64,000 nucleotides of DNA from assembly GCA_040769125.1 (NCBI GenBank), contig JAXGLO010000001.1, positions 62,001 to 126,000 on the forward strand, given 5' to 3'. Within the stretch, counting starts at the first letter, position 1. Each line of letters opens with the position of its first letter. A program made the translations under genes and the position numbers. Positions 1 to 7,526 of this stretch are shown in pieces. Origin of the DNA: CAIXSE01 sp040769125. GTDB taxonomy: Bacteria; Actinomycetota; Thermoleophilia; UBA2241. Under the pieces are notes generated by a model that was not told the DNA's origin, made no database searches, and saw only the letters and a list, made by a program, of their open reading frames with translations.

Positions 1-521
1 ATGCTCAGCGGATCGATGTCGAGATCGTTGCCATGCATGATGTGGCTGTCGATCATGGCGGCAAGCAGATTGTTTGCTGCGCCCACGGCGTGGATGTCGC
101 CGGTGAAGTGGAGGTTCAGATCCTCCATGGGGAGGAGCTGCGAGTACCCACCGCCGGCAGCGCCGCCCTTGATGCCGAAGACCGGCCCGAGGGAAGGCTC
201 ACGAAGGGCGAGCATCGTGTTGAGCCCGATGGCGTTCATCGACTCGGCGAGACCAATCGCGGTGACGGTCTTGCCCTCGCCGAGCGGCGTCGGCGTGATG
301 GCTGTGACGTTGATGATCTTGCCGTCCGGCTCGCTCTTGAGACGCTCGAGGACGGCCATATGGTCGATCTTGGCCTTGTATTGCCCGTAGAGCTCAAGCT
401 CGCCGTCGAGGATGCCAGCCTTCTCGGCAATCGCCTGGATGGGCTGCATCGTCGCGGCCTGCGCGATCTCGATGTCGCTCGGAACCGGGGACTTACGAAC
501 GGGTTTCGCAGACGAAGCCAA
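1..521 (-). CDS. fhs: Formate-tetrahydrofolate ligase, N-terminal part (truncated by window edge)
   Basis: This enzyme makes 10-formyl-THF from formate, ATP and THF in the cytoplasm. About 173 of the usual 550-560 residues are present; the rest lies beyond base 1. The nucleotide-binding loop TPTPLGEGKT sits at residues 76-85 and is followed by the conserved REPSLGPVFGIKGGAAGGG stretch. I start it at a TTG (521-519) because a strong AAAAGGAGG ribosome-binding site lies 5 nt upstream and the protein begins as the family does; the first in-frame ATG would remove about 24 residues. It may cooperate with the AcsE-like methyltransferase at 37978-38784 in one-carbon metabolism, but the two are not in one operon. 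Confidence 0.95.
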   Translation of the reverse strand, partial: MASSAKPVRKSPVPSDIEIAQAATMQPIQAIAEKAGILDGELELYGQYKAKIDHMAVLERLKSEPDGKIINVTAITPTPLGEGKTVTAIGLAESMNAIGLNTMLALREPSLGPVFGIKGGAAGGGYSQLLPMEDLNLHFTGDIHAVGAANNLLAAMIDSHIMHGNDLDIDPLS

Positions 522-613
522 CGCGTCCTCCTTTTGGGGCCACCCCTACAGCATGTTGTGGCACGTTTTGTGGCGCCGCCGCCCTTACTCAGGGCGACAC
601 CAGACTGAGATGG

Positions 614-619
614 ATTGTA
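614..619 (-). promoter_or_regulatory. Candidate -10 element for fhs
   Basis: On the minus strand this reads TACAAT, a five-of-six match to the bacterial -10 consensus, about 95 nt upstream of the fhs TTG start. No good -35 hexamer is present at 16-18 bp, so the promoter call is weak. The leader downstream contains a small GCCCT/AGGGC hairpin. Confidence 0.3.
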
Positions 620-727
620 CACGCAGGCCGGCCATCCATGCCCCGCGCCCAGCAGACCCGACCGCCCTCATCGAGTATCAGAAGCGCGACGGAAACGCAA
701 GCGAGAGCCGGCCGGGAGCAGGTGCGC

Positions 728-1948
728 TCAGGGGACGCTGAAGCGGTCTCGCGCGGCAGCCTGCACAGCCTCGTACACCACGCACGCCGGCCTGCCCGAC
801 ACGTCGGCAACGCGGCGCACATCGCCGTACTCAGGGGAAACGGTGACGAGGCGCCCCCTGACATACCCGAGCCGAACCCCGACCGGATGGCCACCGATCA
901 AGACCTTCTCGCGCCGCTCCTCGGCGTACAGGCGCCGCACCGGCGACACCCGCAGCCCGAATGAGGAGCTCTCGGCGAACACGATCTCCGCAAGCCGATC
1001 CACGTCCTCATCCGCCGCGAGCACATGGAGGACCACTCCAGACCGACCCTTCTTCATGACGACAGGGGTCACCCAGACGTCGCAGGCGCCGGCGGCGCGG
1101 AGCGATTCGGCCGCGCCCGCGAGCAGCTCGGGGCTCATGTCGTCGATGTTGCATTCGAGGAGCGCGTGCCCGCCACCGCCGAGGGCCGCCGGAGCGACAC
1201 CGGCAACCGGCTCGACGAGGACGGCCCGCAGAAGGTTGGGCCGGCCGGGCACCTCGCGCCGACCGGCGCCACAGCCGCTCCGCGAAATCGTGCCGGCAGG
1301 CAGACCGCCGAAGGATCCAGCGAGCGATGCGAGAAGCGCCGCGCCCGTAGGGGTGGTGAGCTCGCCCGGGGGCTCCTGCCCGACCGGCGAGGCTCCCCCC
1401 GCGGTGGGCAGGCCCCTGAGCAGCGACATGACGGCGGGGACCGGCACGGAGAGCTCGCCGTGGGCGGTGCGCACGGTGCCGCCACCGAGCGCCGGCGGAG
1501 AGGCGATCACGCGCTCCGGCGCCAGCCGGCGAACCAGCGTAACGACGCTGATGAGATCGACGGCCGTGTCGAGGTCGCTGAGCTCGTGCAGGTGCTCCAC
1601 GTCGCTGCCGTGCACCTCGGCCTCCGCTCTCGAGAGGCGCCGCGCCACATCGGCGACCGCCTCAACGACCGGCCGCTCCAGCGCCGAGGACTCGAGGCGC
1701 CCGATCAGCTCGGCGAAGGTCGCGAACCCCGGAGCGTCGGCGACCCTGAAGCCGAGCGCTGCCATGCCCCCGCGTCGCACCTGCTCGACGCCGACCAGCG
1801 CCGGGTCGATGCCGGCGGCGACCAGGGCGGGCCGCACCACACCGTCGAGCGCCCCGGCCGGCCCGCCATCGTCGCCACAGACGACGAGCAGAGCGCCGAC
1901 CAGCATGTCGCCGCTGACGCCGCTCGAGCAGTCGAGGTAGAGGATCAT
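728..1948 (-). CDS. larC: Nickel-pincer cofactor biosynthesis protein LarC
   Basis: LarC inserts nickel into the pyridinium-3,5-bisthiocarboxylic acid mononucleotide of lactate racemase-type enzymes, using CTP. The 406-aa protein has the family length and opens with the typical LYLDCSSGVSGDM motif; the acidic, metal-binding C-terminal half carries the NIDDMSPE stretch. It is one continuous frame, whereas in some lactobacilli larC1 and larC2 are joined by a programmed frameshift. The start is the only ATG giving the motif at the N-terminus. No larA, larB or larE is in the window, so its client enzyme is unknown here. Confidence 0.93.
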   Translation of the reverse strand: MILYLDCSSGVSGDMLVGALLVVCGDDGGPAGALDGVVRPALVAAGIDPALVGVEQVRRGGMAALGFRVADAPGFATFAELIGRLESSALERPVVEAVADVARRLSRAEAEVHGSDVEHLHELSDLDTAVDLISVVTLVRRLAPERVIASPPALGGGTVRTAHGELSVPVPAVMSLLRGLPTAGGASPVGQEPPGELTTPTGAALLASLAGSFGGLPAGTISRSGCGAGRREVPGRPNLLRAVLVEPVAGVAPAALGGGGHALLECNIDDMSPELLAGAAESLRAAGACDVWVTPVVMKKGRSGVVLHVLAADEDVDRLAEIVFAESSSFGLRVSPVRRLYAEERREKVLIGGHPVGVRLGYVRGRLVTVSPEYGDVRRVADVSGRPACVVYEAVQAAARDRFSVP

Positions 1949-2096
1949 GGGAGCTACTCTACCGGCGGCAGCAGCCGCCGGACAGCCCTGAGAGCGCGCG
2001 GCGGAGCGGCAGGCTCGCCGCCGCGCCGCGCATCGTCCTCAAGGCTGCAGGGCCGCACACACCTCCTGCCTCCTCTTCCTCCTGTATCATGGAGGT

Positions 2097-3122
2097 ATGA
2101 GGATCGCACAGCTCGCACCCCCCTGGATCACGGTGCCGCCCGCCGGTTACGGCGGCACCGAGTGGGTCGTGCAGCAGCTGTGCGACGGGCTCGTCTCCCG
2201 TGGCCACGAGGTCGTGCTCTACGCCGCCGGCGACTCGCGCACCTCCGCCGAGCTTCGTGCCCTCTTCCCCGCGCAGATGCCCGAGGCGCTGGGCCAGTCG
2301 AGCTACGACGCCCGCCACGTCTCCTTCGCCTTCGCCGACATCGAGCGCGACCGCTTCGATCTCGTCCACGACCATTCCGGCTTCCTCGGCATCGCCTTCG
2401 GCCGCTATCTCCAGACGCCCATGGCGCACACCGTGCACTGCGCCTTCGACACCGCGGCCTACGGCTTTTACGAGCAGTTCAAGCGCGAGGTCGGCTACAT
2501 CGGCATCAGCGAGTACCAGCAGTCGATGGCGCCGACCGGCATGAACTGGGCAGGGCTCGTCTACAACGCCATCGCCGTCGAGGGGTGGCCCTACACGCCG
2601 GCAAAGGACGATTACCTGCTGGCCTTCGGTCGGGTCTGCGAGGCCAAAGGCTTCCACCTCTCGATCGAGGCCGCGAAGCGCACCGGTCACCGCCTCATCA
2701 TGGCCGGCGCGCTGCAGAAGCCGTACCGGCCCTACTTCGAGGGGAAGATCGCGCCGCTGATCGACGGCGAGCAGATCGTCTATGAAGGCGAGGTCACCGA
2801 CGCACGGAGACGTGAGCTCTTCGCACGCGCCAAGGCGTTCTTATTCCCGATCACGTGGCCGGAGCCGTTCGGCCTCGTGATGATCGAGGCGATGGCGACA
2901 GGCACCCCGGTGATCGCCCTGAGACAGGGCTCGGTGCCGGAGGTCGTCGATCACGGTCGCACCGGGTTCGTCTGTGATTCCTTCGAGGAGTTCGTCGCCG
3001 CGATCGACCGCATCGGAGAGATCGACCCCGCCGTCTGCCGGCACACCGTCGAGGAGCGCTTTACGGTCGAGCGCATGGTCGCCGACTACGAAGCGATCTA
3101 CCGGGATATGCTCGGCGCCTGA
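2097..3122 (+). CDS. GT4-family glycosyltransferase
   Basis: This is a 341-aa GT-B glycosyltransferase of family 4. The N-terminal domain begins MRIAQLAPPW and has the YGGTEWVV stretch of the acceptor side. The C-terminal domain has FGRVCEAKG, the donor-binding segment FPITWPEPFGLVMIEAMATGTPVIA with the E-x7-E pattern, and GSVPEVVDHGRTGFV. Acceptor and sugar donor cannot be read from sequence. The ATG follows a T-rich purine-poor stretch but the N-terminus is exactly that of the family. It stands alone: larC is divergent and feoB is convergent. Confidence 0.9.
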   Translation: MRIAQLAPPWITVPPAGYGGTEWVVQQLCDGLVSRGHEVVLYAAGDSRTSAELRALFPAQMPEALGQSSYDARHVSFAFADIERDRFDLVHDHSGFLGIAFGRYLQTPMAHTVHCAFDTAAYGFYEQFKREVGYIGISEYQQSMAPTGMNWAGLVYNAIAVEGWPYTPAKDDYLLAFGRVCEAKGFHLSIEAAKRTGHRLIMAGALQKPYRPYFEGKIAPLIDGEQIVYEGEVTDARRRELFARAKAFLFPITWPEPFGLVMIEAMATGTPVIALRQGSVPEVVDHGRTGFVCDSFEEFVAAIDRIGEIDPAVCRHTVEERFTVERMVADYEAIYRDMLGA

Positions 3123-3511
3123 CCCGGCGCCCGATTCAGAGGGCCCGGGGGGCGCTGGCAGAAAGGCCTCGCCGCCCGTCTCGGCGGAGATGTGCTTGAG
3201 CTGAGCGCTCGCCCACTTCCCAATGCTGCTCGTGCGGACCACGCGGCGCAGATGCCGAAGTCGCTCGCGCCGCTGCCTCGCCGGCATCGTGAGAGCAGCA
3301 CAGATGGCCTCCGCCCACCCGCTCCGCACTCGCCATCGCTCATGGCCACCCCTGGCGTCGCCCGGGAAGCGGGCGACGTCCGTTCCCCAACCCGTCCTGT
3401 GTTCCGCCTTACCCGACGCACGCAAGACAACGCCTGGGCAGCAGGCGACGTCGAGATGGAGCATACAGCCGATCGGCTCAGGGGAGGGGATAGACGCGGG
3501 TCGCCCTCAGA
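3123..3511. other. Intergenic region between convergent genes
   Basis: No coding potential was recognised in these 389 bases between the glycosyltransferase and feoB. The only clear structure is an 8-bp hairpin (GTCGCCCG/CGGGCGAC, 5-nt loop) at 3357-3377, which could terminate transcripts from either side. Confidence 0.5.
3357..3377. terminator. Weak candidate bidirectional terminator
   Basis: A perfect 8-bp inverted repeat with a GGAAG loop lies between the convergent glycosyltransferase and feoB genes. There is no T tract on either side, so termination activity is uncertain. Confidence 0.25.
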
Positions 3512-5512
3512 TCACGCCCCCAGCAGCGGCAGCAGGCGCGCAACGCCGCCGCCGACGAGCACCGCGAGCAGAATGGTGCCGAGGGTGACCATCGCCGTGC
3601 GCCGCCAGCCGATCTCGCGGCCGAGGACAGCGATGGTGGCGACACAGGGGATGTACAAAGCGTTGACGATGGCGTAGGTGACGATCTGGGTGGTCGTCAT
3701 GATGCTGCCGATGCCGGCGACGACGCCGCCGGCGCTCACGGCGGCGAACACCAGCAGGAGCTGCAGCGCGAGCTCTTTGCGCAGCACAGCGAAGATCAGC
3801 GTCAGCCCCGCTGCCGCAGGCAGCCGCAGCCAGTCCTCCACGAGCGGAGCCAGGATCGGCGTGAATCTCCAGATCACATCCGTCTCGTAGAGCAGGCCGA
3901 GCACCATGCTGCCCCCGAGAATAATCGGCGCGGCATCCCAGACGAACTCGCGGAACCTCCGCCACGTCTTGGCGATAACCTGGCGCAGCACCGGACGCCG
4001 CAAGGGGAACATCTCCATGACGAAGGCGCTCTTCTGCCCGGGAAGCACACGGTTGAGAGCCAGACCGACGAGAACGATCACCACGATCAGTACAGCGTAG
4101 GTGAGCAGGGCGTACTGCCAACCGGCGACTCCGGCTACGGCGCCGATGATCACGGCGGTGCGCGCGGAGCACGGCGTAAGCGTCGCGAGCGTCGCGGCGA
4201 TGACCCGCTCGCGCATGGTTCGCAGCGAACGTGTCGCGATAACGGCGGGGACATTGCAGCCGCCCGCGGCGATGAGCGGGATCACCGCACGACCGTGAAG
4301 GCCGAAGCGATGCATCACGCGATCGCTGAGGAACGCCACCGCGTTCATATAGCCGGAGTCCTCCACGAACGCGAGCATGAGGTAGAACGTGAGGATGTAC
4401 GGGATGCCGACGGCGAGCGTCGCCAGCACGCCCCCGTCGACGCCCCACAGAACGACCCGGCCCAGCACTCCGTCGCCGAGCAGACTCGTGACGAACGACG
4501 TAACTGCAGGTGAGATGAAGGCGTTCCACGCCGTCGTCAGAGCCCAGGCGAGAGCCTCGCCGACCACGAAGAGAACGACGAACATGGTCGTAATGACCCC
4601 GATCAGCATGGGCACCCCGGTACGCGTCGCCGTTGCCAGCTGCCAGACCCGGTCGGATGCCGTCAGGTGGGCAGGGGCCTGGGCTGCGGCCGCCAGGCGG
4701 CGGGCCTCGGCGTGGCGCGCCTGAGCGATGGGCATCGCCAGGCCGTCGTCGGCCAGCGTGAGCCCTGCGCCGGCCTCGAGGCCGAGTCGGGCCGCCATCT
4801 CGGCGTCACCCTCAAGGATCGCGAGAGCTGCGGCGCGCGGCGAGAGACCGAACGTCGACCCGTTGTTCGCCGAGCCCGCCTCGATCTCGGGCACCAGATC
4901 GGCGATCCGGGCCTCCACCTCGGAGGGAAGCGACGTGCCGGCCGGCTGCGCCGGCCCGCCGTCGGGAGACGCGGCGCGCAACACCGCCGCAGCGAGGCGC
5001 TCGAGGCCCTGGCCACGCGGCGCCACCGTCGCGACCGCCGGCACACCGAGCTCGCGCGCCAGGACGTCCACATCCACTTTGCGATCCCGACGCCGGGCCT
5101 CGTCCGAGAGATTGACCGCCACAACGACACGGAAACCGAGGTCGATGAGCTGCAGGGGCAGGTAGAGGCTCCGCGCCAGGTTCGTCGCATCGACCACAGC
5201 GACCACCACGCCCGGACGCCGCGCGAGCAGCGCCATGCGCACCGCCCGCTGATCGCCTCCCTGCTCGTCGAGAGAGTACGCCCCGGGGAGATCGACGACC
5301 TCGACGTTCCGCCCGCCCCAGCGAATGCACGCGGCGCAGGCCTCAGTGGTAACCCCGGCGCAGTGCGCCGTCTCGCAGCCGGCCCCGGTGAGGGCGTTAA
5401 ACAGGGAGCTTTTGCCGACGTTGGGATTACCGGCGATGCAGACAACGAGCTGGGCCTCACGGCCGGCGCCGTCCGCACGCCCCCGGCGAGAGGTTATCGG
5501 GGCCGTCGCCAC
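3512..5512 (-). CDS. feoB: Ferrous iron transporter FeoB
   Basis: FeoB imports Fe(II) across the cytoplasmic membrane. The N-terminal G domain shows G1 GNPNVGKSS, G3 DLPGAY and an NLSD G4 (usually NMxD). A spacer follows, then a multi-pass C-terminal domain with two Gate-like halves (for example RFREFVWDAAPIILGG near the end). I prefer the GTG at 5512, 4 nt after the dtxR-type stop; an ATG at 5563 would overlap the regulator by 47 nt and add residues unlike other FeoB N-termini. Neither start has a good ribosome-binding site, so translational coupling is likely. No free feoA exists here; the upstream regulator carries the FeoA-like domain. Confidence 0.93.
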   Translation of the reverse strand: MATAPITSRRGRADGAGREAQLVVCIAGNPNVGKSSLFNALTGAGCETAHCAGVTTEACAACIRWGGRNVEVVDLPGAYSLDEQGGDQRAVRMALLARRPGVVVAVVDATNLARSLYLPLQLIDLGFRVVVAVNLSDEARRRDRKVDVDVLARELGVPAVATVAPRGQGLERLAAAVLRAASPDGGPAQPAGTSLPSEVEARIADLVPEIEAGSANNGSTFGLSPRAAALAILEGDAEMAARLGLEAGAGLTLADDGLAMPIAQARHAEARRLAAAAQAPAHLTASDRVWQLATATRTGVPMLIGVITTMFVVLFVVGEALAWALTTAWNAFISPAVTSFVTSLLGDGVLGRVVLWGVDGGVLATLAVGIPYILTFYLMLAFVEDSGYMNAVAFLSDRVMHRFGLHGRAVIPLIAAGGCNVPAVIATRSLRTMRERVIAATLATLTPCSARTAVIIGAVAGVAGWQYALLTYAVLIVVIVLVGLALNRVLPGQKSAFVMEMFPLRRPVLRQVIAKTWRRFREFVWDAAPIILGGSMVLGLLYETDVIWRFTPILAPLVEDWLRLPAAAGLTLIFAVLRKELALQLLLVFAAVSAGGVVAGIGSIMTTTQIVTYAIVNALYIPCVATIAVLGREIGWRRTAMVTLGTILLAVLVGGGVARLLPLLGA

Positions 5513-5516
5513 AGCT

Positions 5517-6212
5517 TCAGTCCCGCACGAGGATCTTCCCGGCGACCTCTCGCCCGAGCGCATACTGTGAACCGCCCACGCGGACCAGTAGCGGACCTCC
5601 GAACGGCGCCACGCTCTCGACCTTCAAGCGCGTCTCCGGCAGCAGCCCAAGGGACCCCAGGTACCGAAGGAGCTCGCCGTCTTCTTCGGCGATACAGCCG
5701 ATCACGCCGTGCTCCCCAGAGCAGAGCTCCGCCAGCGGGCGAAGCCGATCCTCGGGCAACGAGCCATCGACGTCCGGGATCGCACGCCCGTGGGGGCAGG
5801 TCTGCGGATGGCCGAGCTGCTCGGCGAGTCGCGCCTCGACCTCGGGGCTGAGGACGTGCTCGAACTTGCAGGCCTCGTCGTGAACGGCGTCCCACGGCAT
5901 GTCGAGGTAGTCGACGAGGAACCTCTCGCTCAGACGATGCCGGCGTACCAGCCTCGCGCCCTCGAGTTCGCCCTCTTCCGTGAGGCGGATGCCGCCACCG
6001 TCCGCAGGGGCGACGAGGCCGACCATCCGCAGACGCGCGATCATCTCCGACGCGGACGGCGAGGAGACGCCCAGCTCGTCCGCGAGGCGCTTCACGGTGA
6101 CGAGAGCGCCGTCGAGCTGCAGCCTGAAGAGAGCCTCAAGGTACTCCTCGATGCGCTCCGTCCGCTTACCAAGCTTGCCCAGCCTGCCTAGCTTGCCCAG
6201 CTTGCGCATCAT
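5517..6212 (-). CDS. DtxR/IdeR-type metal-dependent repressor with SH3/FeoA-like C-terminal domain
   Basis: The 231-aa protein has a DtxR winged-helix domain (RTERIEEYLEALFRLQ, then the recognition region LGVSSPSASEMIARL), a dimerisation and metal-binding domain with HRLSERFLVDYL, CKFEHVLSPEVEARL and HPQTCPHGRAIP, and a FeoA-like SH3 domain at the C-terminus. It probably represses itself and feoB when Fe(II) or Mn(II) is bound. Residues 3-17 are made of KLG repeats encoded by four 9-bp tandem units, so the true N-terminus is uncertain. A GAGGG ribosome-binding site precedes two adjacent ATGs. A DtxR-like palindrome lies at 6281-6299. Confidence 0.92.
   Translation of the reverse strand: MMRKLGKLGRLGKLGKRTERIEEYLEALFRLQLDGALVTVKRLADELGVSSPSASEMIARLRMVGLVAPADGGGIRLTEEGELEGARLVRRHRLSERFLVDYLDMPWDAVHDEACKFEHVLSPEVEARLAEQLGHPQTCPHGRAIPDVDGSLPEDRLRPLAELCSGEHGVIGCIAEEDGELLRYLGSLGLLPETRLKVESVAPFGGPLLVRVGGSQYALGREVAGKILVRD
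6171..6206 (-). repeat. 9-bp tandem repeat, four copies, at the 5' end of the dtxR-type gene
   Basis: Four consecutive 9-mers, AAGCTTGCC, CAGCCTGCC, TAGCTTGCC and CAGCTTGCG on the plus strand, encode the repeated KLG/RLG tripeptides next to the start of the regulator. Because the unit is a multiple of three, copy-number change would lengthen or shorten the N-terminus without a frameshift. Confidence 0.8.
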
Positions 6213-6750
6213 GCCCTCAGCCTGTTCACCGAAGCCGGCGACGCCCCGTCAACGCCAGGAGGGCCACCCGCCGATAACCATTAGGATAGCCTATCTCAGT
6301 TCATGAGGGAACCATGACAATGGTCAAAGAGGGCTCGATCTTGCCTCGTTCCGGTTGACACCTCTTCATGAGGTGGCCCGGGCGGTCGCCTGCTTTTCGC
6401 CCGCCTTCTCCTCGAGCACCGCCGGGCTCAAGCTGCCGGGCGCGGAATGACGACGCAGCGGAGCGCAGAGGACCTCGATCGCGCTCGTGACGCTCCCGCT
6501 GGCGGCGCAGTCGCAGACGTCGCCGCCAGCTGTCCATCGAGGCGGCGATGCCGCGTCGCACAAGGTGCGCCCGGAGGCGAGCGAGGGAGCGGTGCCGGGC
6601 GCCGCAGTCGAAGGGATGCGCGAGCCTCGGCTTTGCCGCCGGCGCAGCACTCCGGATCGCCTCATGTGCCGCAACTGCGAGCGATGCCCGCGAGACCGAC
6701 GCCGGATGGCCTTGGAGGAGACGGGCCGGACGGCGATGGAGGAGGCGGAA
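6213..6750. other. Gene-poor stretch upstream of the dtxR-type gene
   Basis: Apart from the candidate iron box at 6281-6299, I recognise no gene here. Both strands contain arginine- and alanine-rich open frames typical of non-coding high-GC DNA. The stretch lies between the regulator start and the tRNA-Gly gene. Confidence 0.5.
6281..6299 (-). promoter_or_regulatory. Candidate DtxR/IdeR operator (iron box)
   Basis: The 19 bases TTAGGATAGCCTATCTCAG align with the IdeR/DtxR consensus TTAGGTTAGGCTAACCTAA at 13 positions and contain a perfect GATAG-C-CTATC core. The site is about 70 bp upstream of the dtxR-type start, which fits autoregulation of the regulator-feoB pair. Confidence 0.55.
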
Positions 6751-6826
6751 TGGAGCGGATGACGGGACTCGAACCCGCGATCTTCAGCTTGGGAAGCTGA
6801 CGTGTTACCAGCTACACTACATCCGC
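6751..6826 (-). tRNA. tRNA-Gly (anticodon CCC)
   Basis: The minus strand folds into a complete cloverleaf. The acceptor stem is GCGGATG/CATCCGC, the anticodon arm is TCAGC-TTCCCAA-GCTGA with anticodon CCC, and the T arm is GCGGG-TTCGAGT-CCCGT with one mismatch. The discriminator is T and CCA is encoded. It reads GGG glycine codons. Confidence 0.97.
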
Positions 6827-7045
6827 CCGCCCAGTTAGTTGACCACACTGGCCGCGAGCCCGCAAGTGGGCGCCAGCACGCCCGCCCGCATCCCTCCTCA
6901 CCAGGCCCAATGTTGTCATGGATGAGAATAGGGGTAAGAGCATACTAAGGGCTACACTACGTAGGGGCACTGGAGCGCCGATCATGAAGGTCAGCGATCT
7001 CGCGCTCCGACAGTGAGAATCCGTTTACGAACTGAGAGGGGCGCT

Positions 7046-7483
7046 ATGGAGCCAGACCAGCGGCCCGTTTGGCTGCGCAGCACCAAAGGAGCGCCCTTCA
7101 CCGGCATCGGGTCGCTCGAGGCCGATATCCTGGCGGTGATCTGGGGGCTGAGCGAGGCGTCCGATCAAGCGATTACGGTGAGGAGCGTCTACGAGAAGCT
7201 CCTCAAGCGGCGCCAGATCGCGTACACGACCGTCATGACGGTCATGAACAACCTGGTCAAGAAAAAACTGCTCGACCAGGACAAACGGAAAGTCGCCTAC
7301 ACCTACTCGCCCGCCATCCCCGGCCGCGAGGTCGCGCGCACAGTGCTCACGAGCGTGGTCGATCGCCTGCTCGGCGGCCAGTACAACGTCGCCGTCTCTC
7401 AGCTGATGGGCTTCGACCGCGACCTCACACCCGAGCAGTTCGAGGAGCTGCGCACCTGGGCCAGGACGCACCTGGGCTCCTGA
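7046..7483 (+). CDS. BlaI/MecI-type winged-helix transcriptional repressor
   Basis: This 145-aa protein matches the penicillinase-repressor family: GSLEADILAVIWGL at the N-terminus, then helix-turn-helix RSVYEKLLKRRQIAYTTVMT and the wing LVKKKLLDQDKRKVAYTYSP, followed by a dimerisation tail. I choose the ATG at 7046 because a GAGAGGGG ribosome-binding site precedes it; a start at 7013 would add 11 basic residues. No BlaR/MecR-type M56 peptidase, beta-lactamase or other target is adjacent, so its regulon and inducer are unknown. An 8-bp palindrome CTACGTAG at 6957-6964 in the promoter region could be part of an operator. Confidence 0.9.
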   Translation: MEPDQRPVWLRSTKGAPFTGIGSLEADILAVIWGLSEASDQAITVRSVYEKLLKRRQIAYTTVMTVMNNLVKKKLLDQDKRKVAYTYSPAIPGREVARTVLTSVVDRLLGGQYNVAVSQLMGFDRDLTPEQFEELRTWARTHLGS

Positions 7484-7526
7484 GCCTGGGCTCCCGAATA
7501 GCGTCTCCGGGCGCACCGGGTAGCCG

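Noticed and set aside
522..727. Possible tetrahydrofolate riboswitch in the fhs leader
   Set aside because: The short GCCCT/AGGGC hairpin does not show the conserved THF riboswitch core.
1025..2785. A 586-codon plus-strand frame spanning larC and the glycosyltransferase
   Set aside because: It is antisense to larC and out of frame with the glycosyltransferase; arginine-rich low-complexity composition.
6301..6750. Open frames upstream of the tRNA-Gly gene
   Set aside because: They are arginine/alanine-rich, lack ribosome-binding sites, partly read through the tRNA gene and match no family I know.
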